The notes beneath the pieces were generated by a model that was given only the letters and a program-made list of their open reading frames with translations, had not been told where the DNA came from and made no database searches. From Chloroflexota bacterium (lineage in GTDB: Bacteria > Chloroflexota > Chloroflexia > Thermomicrobiales > UBA6265), in assembly GCA_023423795.1 (NCBI GenBank), contig JAFAEX010000022.1:1-27701 (forward strand): a stretch of DNA of 27,701 nucleotides, in the 5' to 3' direction. Position numbers and translations under genes: made by a program. Below are positions 15,076 to 21,901 of this stretch, in pieces (position 1 is the stretch's first letter; the number at the start of each line of letters is the position of its first letter).

Positions 15076-15827
15076 CGCGGCCCTCCCCCTCCCTCGCCCT
15101 CGACTACGACGCGCTGGCAGCCGACTACGCGGCGCACCGCCGGGTCCACCCCGGCGTGCTGTCCGCGCTGCTGGAAACCGGCGCGCTCGGCCCGTCCTCG
15201 CGGGTGCTGGAGGTCGGGTGCGGCAGCGGCAACTACGCCGCCGCGATCCGCCGGGCGACCGGGTGCGCCGTCTCCGGGGTCGATCCCTCGGCGGGCATGC
15301 TGGAGCGGGCGCAGGCGCAGGAACCGGCGCTCGACCTGCACGAGGGGCGGGCCGAGGCGCTGCCGTTCGCGGACGGCGCGTTCGGTCTCGTCTACTCGGT
15401 GGACGTCATCCACCACGTCGCGGACCGGCCGGCGTTCTTCGCCGAAGCGGCCCGGGTGCTCGCGCCGGGCGGCCGCCTCTGCACGGTCACGGATTCGGCC
15501 GATGACATCCGGCGGCGCGTGCCGCTGTCCAGCCACTGGCCGGAAACGGTCGCGGTGGAACTGGCGCGCTACCCGTCGATCGGGACGCTCACCATCGAGA
15601 TGATGGCGGCCGGGTTCGGCGCGATCTTCGAGGACCACGCGGAGACGTCGTACCCGCTGGCCGATGCCGCCCCGTGGCGGGACCGCGCCTTTTCCTCGCT
15701 CCACCTGATCGGCGACGAGGCGTTCGCGAGCGGGCTGGAGAACCTCGAAGCGGACATCGCCGCCGGGCCACTCGCCGGGCTGTCGCTCTACACGCTGCTC
15801 TGGGGCCAGTCGCGGGGCGCGGGGTGA
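15072..15827 (+). CDS. Class I SAM-dependent methyltransferase
   Basis: This encodes 251 aa. VLEVGCGSGNY (about 45-55) is the SAM-binding glycine motif I, and GVDPSAGML is the acidic end of the second strand (motif II). The core SVDVIHHVADRP and APGGRLC match the UbiE/Methyltransf_11 group. The substrate cannot be told. The ATGA overlap with lysX implies translational coupling, so it is truly part of the operon even though no methylation step is known in the LysW pathway. Targets could be a pathway protein, a small-molecule product or something unrelated; all are guesses. It is followed by a 175-bp gap filled mainly by an inverted repeat. Confidence 0.88.
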   Translation: MTRPSPSLALDYDALAADYAAHRRVHPGVLSALLETGALGPSSRVLEVGCGSGNYAAAIRRATGCAVSGVDPSAGMLERAQAQEPALDLHEGRAEALPFADGAFGLVYSVDVIHHVADRPAFFAEAARVLAPGGRLCTVTDSADDIRRRVPLSSHWPETVAVELARYPSIGTLTIEMMAAGFGAIFEDHAETSYPLADAAPWRDRAFSSLHLIGDEAFASGLENLEADIAAGPLAGLSLYTLLWGQSRGAG

Positions 15828-15843
15828 TCGAGCCGGATGACGC

Positions 15844-15910
15844 AGGGGAGGGACCCGTGCCCGCCCGTCGTGTTCCCCACCGGGCGAGGGAGGGCACGGG
15901 TCCCTCCCCT
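15844..15910. repeat. Inverted repeat element, copy 2 (19-bp perfect arms)
   Basis: AGGGGAGGGACCCGTGCCC (15844-15862) is the exact reverse complement of 15892-15910. It belongs to the same family as 5572-5641, with CCC for CCT in the arm and covariation in the other arm (GGGTCC for AGGTCC). It lies between the methyltransferase and argC, inside the biosynthetic operon. Confidence 0.85.
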
Positions 15911-16002
15911 ACGACCGATAGACCGGAGTCGGGTGCACGGTCCGGCTCGAGAACGACGAACGAGCCGCCACTGCGGCCAATGCAAAACGGGAGATTGGAA
16001 CG

Positions 16003-17049
16003 ATGACCGACGTATCGATCGTGGGCGGCAGCGGCTACGCGGGCGGCGAACTCGTCCGCCTGCTGCTGTTCCACCCGGACGTGACCATCAAGCAGGTGAC
16101 GTCGGAGCGCAACGCCGGCAAGTTCGTCCGCGCGGTGCACCCGAACCTGCGCAAGGTGTCGGACCTCAAGTTCACCAGCGTCGAGGCGCTGGAGCCGGTG
16201 GACGTGCTCTTCGTGGCCACGCCGCACGGCGCGTCGATGAAGAAGATGGACGAGTTCCGGGAAAAGGCCCGGATCATCATCGACCTCTCGGCCGACTTCA
16301 GGTTGCGCAGCCCGGCCGACTACCCGCGCTGGTACGGGCACGATCACAGCCTGCCGGAGATGCTGGCCGAATTCACCTACGGCATCCCCGAACTTCACCG
16401 TGAGGAAATCCGCACCAGCGACCTGATCTCCTCGGCCGGCTGCATGGCGGCGACCACGATCCTCGGGCTCTACCCGCTGTTCCAGGCCGGGGTGGTCGAT
16501 CTTTCGCGGCCGGTGGTCGCCGAGTGCAAGACGGGGTCGTCCGGGTCCGGCGGGTCGCCGAGCCTCGGATCGCACCACCCGGAGCGCACCGGCGCGATGC
16601 GTTCGTTCAAACCGACCGGGCACCGCCACTCGGCGGAAGTGATCCAGGAACTGACGGTCGATGGCAAGGCGCCCGAAGTTGCCTTCTCGGCCACGGCGGT
16701 CGAGGCGGTGCGCGGCATCCTCGCCACCTCGCACGTCTACCTGAACGAGCCGCTGGCCGACAAGGACCTCTGGAAGATCTACCGCGGGGCGTACAAGGAC
16801 GAGCCGTTCATGCGGCTGGTCAAGGAGTCCTCGGGCGTCCACCGCTACCCGGACCCGAAGATCCTTTCCGGCACGAACTGGTGCGACGTCGGCTTCGAGC
16901 GCGACCCGCACTCCAACCGGCTCGTCGTCATGGCCGCGCTCGACAACCTGATGAAGGGCGCTGCCGGCCAGGCGGTGCAAGCCTTCAACATCCGCTGCGG
17001 TTACCCGGAAACGACCGCCATCGACTTCCCGGGGCTGCACCCCATCTGA
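16003..17049 (+). CDS. argC: LysW-glutamyl/aminoadipyl phosphate reductase (ArgC/LysY)
   Basis: This encodes 348 aa, normal for ArgC/LysY. The N-terminal NADPH site is GGSGYAGGE (8-16). The catalytic Cys is C147 in SSAGCMAA, and the active-site His lies in GHRHSAE. It reduces the gamma-phosphate made by LysZ to a semialdehyde, with the substrate still on LysW. The extended LysY-like length and the setting next to lysW and lysZ favour LysW-bound substrates over acetylglutamyl phosphate. It may work for both Glu and aminoadipate, as in Sulfolobus. ATG 16003 follows a weak purine-rich stretch (GAGATTGGAACG). The stop codon TGA is the first part of a heptamer repeat array. Confidence 0.95.
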   Translation: MTDVSIVGGSGYAGGELVRLLLFHPDVTIKQVTSERNAGKFVRAVHPNLRKVSDLKFTSVEALEPVDVLFVATPHGASMKKMDEFREKARIIIDLSADFRLRSPADYPRWYGHDHSLPEMLAEFTYGIPELHREEIRTSDLISSAGCMAATTILGLYPLFQAGVVDLSRPVVAECKTGSSGSGGSPSLGSHHPERTGAMRSFKPTGHRHSAEVIQELTVDGKAPEVAFSATAVEAVRGILATSHVYLNEPLADKDLWKIYRGAYKDEPFMRLVKESSGVHRYPDPKILSGTNWCDVGFERDPHSNRLVVMAALDNLMKGAAGQAVQAFNIRCGYPETTAIDFPGLHPI

Positions 17050-17092
17050 GTGCCGAGTGCCGAGTGCCGAGTGCCGAGTGCCGAGTGCCGAG
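17049..17092. repeat. Tandem heptamer array AGTGCCG x6
   Basis: Six perfect copies of AGTGCCG run from 17049 to 17090 and are followed by AG. The array begins on the last base of the argC stop codon. A second short direct repeat, CTTGCCGACCCG, occurs at 17129-17140 and 17145-17156 in the same 138-bp gap before lysZ. Confidence 0.9.
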
Positions 17093-17187
17093 AATGGTAG
17101 GCCCGCTGGGCGGCGCGCGCCGTTCGTGCTTGCCGACCCGCCGACTTGCCGACCCGTCCACTCGGCGCCCGGCATTGGAGGACCGTG

Positions 17188-18024
17188 ATGCTGGTAATCA
17201 AGATCGGCGGCGGGGCCGCCATCGCCGACGGAGGGTACGCGAACTTCGCGGAGGACCTCGCGGCGCTCGACGAGCCGTTCGTGCTGGTGCACGGCGGCAA
17301 CGCGGAGTTCTCCGACCTCTCGCGCAATCTCGGAATGCCGCCGCGGATGGTCACGTCGCAATCGGGCCGCGTCAGCCGCTACACCGACGCGGCGACGATG
17401 GACGCGATGCTGATGGCCTACTGCGGCAAGGTCAACAAGCGGCTGGTCGCCGCGCTGCGGAATCGCGGCGTCAACGCGGTCGGGCTCTCGGCCATCGACG
17501 GCGGCATCGGCGTCGGGCGGCGCAAGCCGGTGCTGCGCGGGACCGAGGACGGAAAGACCAAAGTCTTTCGCGACGACCACGCCGGGACGCTGGAGACGGT
17601 GGATCCGGCCCTCGTGCGCCTGCTGCTCGACAACGGCTTCCAGCCGGTCCTGACGCCGCCGGCGCTCGGCGAGGAGGGCGTGCCGATCAACGTCGATGGC
17701 GACAAACTCGCCCTCGAACTGTCGACCGCGCTCGGCGCCGACGGGCTGCTCTTCTTCTCCGATACGCCAGGGCTGCTGGCCGACCGCAACGACGAAGCGT
17801 CGCTGATCCGGGAGATCGACGCGAGCGATCCCGATGCGGCGCTGGCCGCCGCCGCCGGTCGGATGGTCGTCAAGGTCGAGGCGGCGCTGGGCGCGATCGG
17901 GCGCGGCGTCGGCCGGGTGGTCTTCTCCGACGGCCGCGCCGAGCGGCCAGTATCGCGGGCACTGGCCGGCGAAGGAACGACGGTGCGCGCAGGCGCAACC
18001 GCGCGCACGACGAGAACCGGCTGA
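17188..18024 (+). CDS. lysZ: LysW-glutamate/aminoadipate kinase (LysZ/ArgB family)
   Basis: This encodes 278 aa in the amino-acid kinase family. It phosphorylates the side-chain carboxyl of the amino acid on LysW. Features are KIGGGAA near residue 5, VHGGNAEF, SQSGRVSRYTD and GKVNKRLVAALRNRGVNAVG (LysZ-type sequence), GEEGVPINVDGDKLA, and a C-terminal MVVKVEAA segment. The VTSQSGRVSRYTD stretch resembles LysZ rather than acetylglutamate kinase. ATG 17188 has TTGGAGG six bases upstream. It lies 138 bases after argC, across the repeat array, and 25 bases before lysJ. The last ~20 residues (GEGTTVRAGATARTTRTG) are a low-complexity tail. Confidence 0.94.
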   Translation: MLVIKIGGGAAIADGGYANFAEDLAALDEPFVLVHGGNAEFSDLSRNLGMPPRMVTSQSGRVSRYTDAATMDAMLMAYCGKVNKRLVAALRNRGVNAVGLSAIDGGIGVGRRKPVLRGTEDGKTKVFRDDHAGTLETVDPALVRLLLDNGFQPVLTPPALGEEGVPINVDGDKLALELSTALGADGLLFFSDTPGLLADRNDEASLIREIDASDPDAALAAAAGRMVVKVEAALGAIGRGVGRVVFSDGRAERPVSRALAGEGTTVRAGATARTTRTG

Positions 18025-18049
18025 ACGCCCGGAAAGCGGAGGACCCACG

Positions 18050-19228
18050 ATGACCGCAACCATCCACGACCTCGCACGGATCAGGGAAACGGAGGGCGCC
18101 GGGCAGGCCGCCCTCTACGCCAAGCGCGACATCGCCCTGGTGCGGGGCGAGGGCGCGTGGCTGTATGACTCCAACGGAAAACGCTACCTCGACGCGATGA
18201 GCAACTACGGTGTGGCGTCGCTCGGGCACGCCGACCCGGGATTCGCCGAGGCGCTGGCGGAGCAACTTCGCACGCTGGCGACCTGCCACCAGAGTTTCTA
18301 CAACGACGCCCGCGCCGACTTCCTGAACGAGGTTTTGGCCATCGCGCCGGACGGGTTGGCGCGCTCGTTCATCTCCAACTCCGGAGCGGAAGGCATCGAG
18401 GCGGCGCTCAAGTTCGCCCGCGCCGCGACGGGCCGCTCCCGGTTCGTGGCCTTGAAGCGCGGGTACCACGGGCGGACGCTCGGCGCGCTGGCGGCGACCG
18501 CGGACCCGAAGTACCGCGGCCCGTTCGAACCGCTGTCGCCGGAGGTCGCCCACGTCGCGTTCGACGACGCGGCGGCGATCGAGGGCGCGATCGACGAGAC
18601 GGTGGCCGCCGTCATCCTCGAACCGATCCAGGGCGAGGGCGGCATCCACCCGGCGAGCGCGGAGTACCTGCAAACCGTCCGGCAGCTGGTGAACGAGCGC
18701 GGCGCGCTGCTGATCGCCGACGAGATCCAGACCGGCTTCCGCACCGGCGCCCCGTGGGCGATCTCGGCGTCAGGTGTCGTGCCGGATGTGCTGGTAACGG
18801 CCAAGGCGCTGGCCAACGGCTTCCCGATCGGACTGACGCTGATGACGGAGGCGGTCGCCTCGTCGCTGCCGGCCGGGGCGCACGGCAGCACGTTCGGCGG
18901 CAACCCGCTCGCCTGCCGGGCCGGGGCCTACACCCTGGGCGTGTACCGGGACCGCGACATCCACGCGAAGAGCGCGGCCCTGGGCGAGGAGATCATGACC
19001 GGCATCCGCGAGATCGGCTCGCCAAAGGTGCGGGCCGTGCGCGGGCGCGGGCTGATGATCGGCGTAGAACTGAAGGAGCGGGTGACCCCCACCCTGCGAG
19101 CCCTGCAGGAAGCCGGCGTGCTGGTGCTTCCGGCGGGCGCGACCACGTTCCGTTTGCTGCCGCCGCTGATCTGGGAGCGGGAGCACGCCGACGTCTTCAT
19201 CACCACACTGCGACACGTGCTGAACTAG
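18050..19228 (+). CDS. lysJ: LysW-semialdehyde aminotransferase (LysJ/ArgD)
   Basis: This encodes 392 aa, a class III PLP aminotransferase. It converts the LysW-bound semialdehyde to LysW-ornithine or LysW-lysine, using glutamate as donor. SNSGAEGIEAALKFA (109-123) binds PLP phosphate. ADEIQTGFRTG has Asp 224. VTAKALANGFPIG has the PLP Lys at 252. STFGGNPLAC is the usual C-terminal motif. ATG 18050 has GGAGG about eight bases upstream and is 25 bases after lysZ. It is the last gene of the plus-strand run, followed by a 14-bp hairpin. Known ArgD/LysJ enzymes handle both chain lengths, so one copy can serve arginine and lysine. Confidence 0.94.
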   Translation: MTATIHDLARIRETEGAGQAALYAKRDIALVRGEGAWLYDSNGKRYLDAMSNYGVASLGHADPGFAEALAEQLRTLATCHQSFYNDARADFLNEVLAIAPDGLARSFISNSGAEGIEAALKFARAATGRSRFVALKRGYHGRTLGALAATADPKYRGPFEPLSPEVAHVAFDDAAAIEGAIDETVAAVILEPIQGEGGIHPASAEYLQTVRQLVNERGALLIADEIQTGFRTGAPWAISASGVVPDVLVTAKALANGFPIGLTLMTEAVASSLPAGAHGSTFGGNPLACRAGAYTLGVYRDRDIHAKSAALGEEIMTGIREIGSPKVRAVRGRGLMIGVELKERVTPTLRALQEAGVLVLPAGATTFRLLPPLIWEREHADVFITTLRHVLN

Positions 19229-19257
19229 CACATCATCCTCGCATATCAATACTGCAT

Positions 19258-19293
19258 AGAAGCGCCGATGATTTGTACTTCATCGGCGCTTCT
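19258..19293 (+). terminator. Terminator hairpin of the LysW operon
   Basis: AGAAGCGCCGATGA (19258-19271) pairs perfectly over 14 bases with TCATCGGCGCTTCT (19280-19293) around an eight-base loop, 29 bases after the lysJ stop. Only a short T-rich stretch follows, so termination efficiency is unclear. Confidence 0.75.
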
Positions 19294-19472
19294 GTGCGAG
19301 GAGGGACTCCACGGCGGTCATCAAGCACAAGTTCATGTTTCATAAACCCTTTGTCTAGTCTTCATTTATCGCTCATGTTCGGCACGACTCCTGCGTCTGC
19401 GCTCTCCCATACCCGCCGGGCAAGCGGCGCGCCAAAGCGCCACCCGCCGGACTGTTGGAGGGGGACCGGATC
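19294..19472 (+). promoter_or_regulatory. AT-rich upstream region of the exported basic protein
   Basis: Bases about 19325-19380 are markedly richer in A and T than the rest of the window, which points to a promoter region. TTGTCT (19351-19356) with CATGTT 17 bases later is the best sigma-70-like pair, and it is weak. The ribosome site GGAGGGGG ends eight bases before ATG 19473. Confidence 0.35.
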
Positions 19473-20102
19473 ATGGACGAGCGTCACTTCGATCGATTCA
19501 CCCTGGCGCTGACCGGCGAAGGCAGCACGCGACGCCGCGTCGTCGGCGGGTTGGCGGCATTGCTGGGAATCGCCGGCATCGGCGGTCTCGATGCGCTGGA
19601 TGCCGAGGCGAAAAAGAAGAAAAACAAGAAGAACAAGAAGAAGATCAAGCGGCTGCGGCGGCGGCTGCGGCGGGAGCGGCGCCGGCGGACCCAGAACAAC
19701 AGCAACAACGGCGTCACCATCATCGAAGGCGACACCACCTTGCTGCCTGCCGGCGGCGACCTGACGAGCCTCAACGTCGGCGATATCCTCGGCTCCCTCG
19801 GGCTCGACACCGTCGCCGAGTTGACCGACCTCCTCGAGGGCGAAGGGCTGGGCGGCATCCTCGACCTCAATGCCCTCGGTCTCCTGGGTATTGGCGACAA
19901 CGCCGACCTCGTCTGCATCCCGACGAGCCGCACCATCCTAGCGCTGTGCGCCACCGGTTCCTGCGACGAGGCCAACAACACCTGCTCCGACTGCCCCGAT
20001 GCGCGGACGTGCGGCGATGAAGACAACCTCGCCGGGCTGGTCTGCTGCGTCGAAGGATTCATCTGCGGCGACCTGGGCTGCGTGGTGGACTCGCTCGGGT
20101 AG
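19473..20102 (+). CDS. Tat-type exported protein with Lys/Arg-rich segment
   Basis: This encodes 209 aa. Residues ~18-45 form a signal with TRRRVVGGLAALLGIAG, probably twin-arginine, ending near DALDAEA. Directly after it is an extreme basic block (about residues 46-76) of Lys, then Arg, with Asn. A Leu/Gly/Asp-rich middle follows, then a Cys-rich C-terminus with about ten Cys in C-x2-C, CC and similar spacing (CSDCPDARTC, CCVEGFICGDLGC). The basic run and paired Cys resemble a family I know from Thermomicrobia of exported, disulfide-rich proteins with unknown function. ATG 19473 has GGAGGGGG eight bases upstream; TTG 19455 is unlikely. It stands alone with a strong terminator. Confidence 0.8.
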   Translation: MDERHFDRFTLALTGEGSTRRRVVGGLAALLGIAGIGGLDALDAEAKKKKNKKNKKKIKRLRRRLRRERRRRTQNNSNNGVTIIEGDTTLLPAGGDLTSLNVGDILGSLGLDTVAELTDLLEGEGLGGILDLNALGLLGIGDNADLVCIPTSRTILALCATGSCDEANNTCSDCPDARTCGDEDNLAGLVCCVEGFICGDLGCVVDSLG

Positions 20103-20155
20103 CGCCCGCGGGTGAGGCGCCGATTGCGCCCTCCTTCGGCGTCGCATCCTCAACG

Positions 20156-20191
20156 GACGAGCCCCGGGCGGAGTTCCGCCCGGGGCTCGTC
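20156..20191 (+). terminator. Strong hairpin terminator after the exported basic protein
   Basis: GACGAGCCCCGGGCGG (20156-20171) pairs perfectly over 16 bases with 20176-20191 around the loop AGTT, about 55 bases after the stop. It is symmetric enough to act from either strand and lies between convergent genes. Confidence 0.8.
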
Positions 20192-20243
20192 CTATGGTCC
20201 GGTTGCAGAATCCTGCCGGCGTTTCCCGTCTCGTCGTCCCTGG

Positions 20244-20301
20244 CTTGCCGAAGGATCTCGTGTGCCCCGAGTCAACGGTAGCGGCGAGATTCCTCGGCAA
20301 G
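20244..20301. repeat. REP-like inverted repeat between convergent genes
   Basis: CTTGCCGAAGGATCTCG (20244-20260) is nearly the reverse complement of CGAGATTCCTCGGCAAG (20285-20301), with two mismatches. It lies 20 bases beyond the fumC stop and may terminate fumC. The right arm resembles part of the intergenic remnant at 10880-10900. Confidence 0.65.
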
Positions 20302-20321
20302 CCCGGGATGCCGCCGGCGGG

Positions 20322-21722
20322 TCAGCCACCGGCGGCCTGGCCCGCGCCGGTGCCGGGGATCGTCTGCTTGTGCGGGTGGAGGATTTCGTCCACCCGCTCC
20401 TTGCTGAGACCGGTTTCCTCGTAGGCGAGTTCGCGCACGGTGCGGCCCGTGGCGTAGCTCGTCTTCGCGATGGCGGCGGCGGCCTCGTAGCCGATGTGCG
20501 GGTTGAGCGCCGTCGCCATCGAGATGGAACCCTCGATGTAGCCGGCCGCCTTCGCCTCGTTGGCGGTCGTCCCGGCGAGGCACTTGTCCACGAACAGGCG
20601 GGAGACGTTGGCCAGCAGCGAGATCGATTCGAGCAGGTTGCGGGCCATCATCGGCAGCATGACGTTGAGGTCGAGTTGGCCCCACTGGCCGCCGATGGTG
20701 ACGGCCATGCCGTTTCCGGTCACCTGCGCGCCAACCTGGATGACGGCCTCGCAAATGACGGGGTTCACCTTGCCCGGCATGATCGACGAACCCGGCTGGA
20801 TGGCCGGCAGCACCAATTCGCCCAAGCCGGCTTGCGGGCCGGAGGCGAGCAGGCGGATGTCGTTGGCGATCTTCATCAGGGAAGCCGCCACGCTGGTCAG
20901 CGCCCCGGCGGCGAAGACGTAGGCGTCCTGTGCCGCCTGCGCCTCGAAGTGGTTGGCGGCCTCGACGAACTCGGTCCCGGTGAGGGCCGAAAGTTCGGCG
21001 GCGACCTTCGCGCCGAACTCGGCGTGGGTGTTGAGCCCGGTACCGACCGCCGTGCCGCCGATGGCCAGTTCGCGCAGCCCGGGCAACGCCGCTTCAACGC
21101 GGCCGATGCCGAGTTCGACTTGCCGGGCGTAACCAGAGAACTCCTGCCCGAGCCGGATCGGCACCGCGTCCATCAGGTGGGTGCGGCCGATCTTCACGAT
21201 CCCGTCAAACTCCTCGGCCTTGGCGGCGAGGCTGCCGTGGAGGTGCCGCAGGGCCGGGACGAGGTCCTGCTCGATGCCGAGCACGGCGGCGACGTGGAGG
21301 ACGGTCGGGATCACGTCGTTGGAGGACTGGCCGAGGTTGACGTGGTCGTTCGGATGGACCTTGCGCCCGAGCGCGCGGGTGGCGAGGGTACCGATCACCT
21401 CGTTGGCGTTCATGTTGGACGAGGTGCCGGAGCCGGTCTGGAAGACGTCGATCGGGAACTCGCGGTCGTGCTCGCCGTCGGCGACCGCGCGGGCCGCCGT
21501 CTCGATCGCGCCGGCGGTCTCCTCGTCGAGCAAGCCGAACGACCGGTTGGCCCGCGCCGCAGCCAGTTTGACCAGCCCGAGCGCGTGGACGAACGCCGGC
21601 GGCAGCGGCTTCCCGGAGACCGGGAAGTTCTCCACCGCCCGCTGGGTCGAAGCCGCCCACAGCGCGTCTGCCGGCAGCTCCATCTCACCCATCGTGTCCC
21701 GTTCGATGCGCGTATCCGTCAT
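20322..21722 (-). CDS. fumC: Class II fumarate hydratase
   Basis: This encodes 466 aa, normal for FumC. It interconverts fumarate and malate in the TCA cycle; fumarate also arises from ArgH and purine synthesis. GSGTSSNMNANE (97-108), SSNDVIPT (133-140), GRTHLMDAVP (179-188) with the active-site His, and the superfamily signature GSSIMPGKVNP (311-321) are present. Aspartase shares most of these motifs, but the N-terminal region and the TIGGQWGQLDLNV stretch look more like FumC. ATG 21722 has AGGAGGG about five bases upstream. It is divergent from the fusion regulator and unrelated in position to the LysW operon. Residual uncertainty is fumarase versus aspartase. Confidence 0.9.
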   Translation of the reverse strand: MTDTRIERDTMGEMELPADALWAASTQRAVENFPVSGKPLPPAFVHALGLVKLAAARANRSFGLLDEETAGAIETAARAVADGEHDREFPIDVFQTGSGTSSNMNANEVIGTLATRALGRKVHPNDHVNLGQSSNDVIPTVLHVAAVLGIEQDLVPALRHLHGSLAAKAEEFDGIVKIGRTHLMDAVPIRLGQEFSGYARQVELGIGRVEAALPGLRELAIGGTAVGTGLNTHAEFGAKVAAELSALTGTEFVEAANHFEAQAAQDAYVFAAGALTSVAASLMKIANDIRLLASGPQAGLGELVLPAIQPGSSIMPGKVNPVICEAVIQVGAQVTGNGMAVTIGGQWGQLDLNVMLPMMARNLLESISLLANVSRLFVDKCLAGTTANEAKAAGYIEGSISMATALNPHIGYEAAAAIAKTSYATGRTVRELAYEETGLSKERVDEILHPHKQTIPGTGAGQAAGG

Positions 21723-21785
21723 ATCGCCCTCCTGGCGCCTGCTCGTTCCACCCAACGGGCGTTGGCGCCCGCTTCCGCTGGGACC

Positions 21786-21815
21786 ATCTTGCACGGCGGG
21801 TCACCATTGCATCAA
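21786..21815 (-). promoter_or_regulatory. Possible fumC promoter
   Basis: On the minus strand TTGATG (21815-21810) and CAAGAT (21791-21786) are 18 bases apart, 64 bases before the fumC ATG. The match is moderate and no other pair in this 179-bp gap is better. Confidence 0.35.
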
Positions 21816-21901
21816 CACGCGGACGAGGGGCTCCCCGCCGCCGCCGCACCGCTCGCGCCATTGGTTTCGTCGGACCTATCGCCTACCCTTCCCGCAACGT
21901 C

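Noticed and set aside
17049..17090. CRISPR-like array
   Set aside because: The unit is 7 bases with no spacers; it is a simple tandem repeat. No cas genes are in the window.
15589..18063. An 824-codon minus-strand frame opposite argC and lysZ
   Set aside because: It crosses intergenic repeats and three recognised genes, and has no recognisable domain.
20322..21722. Argininosuccinate lyase (argH), which would complete the arginine set
   Set aside because: The motifs GSGTSSNMNANE and the TIGGQWGQLDLNV region are those of FumC/aspartase, not ArgH, although all share the GSSxMPxKxN signature.
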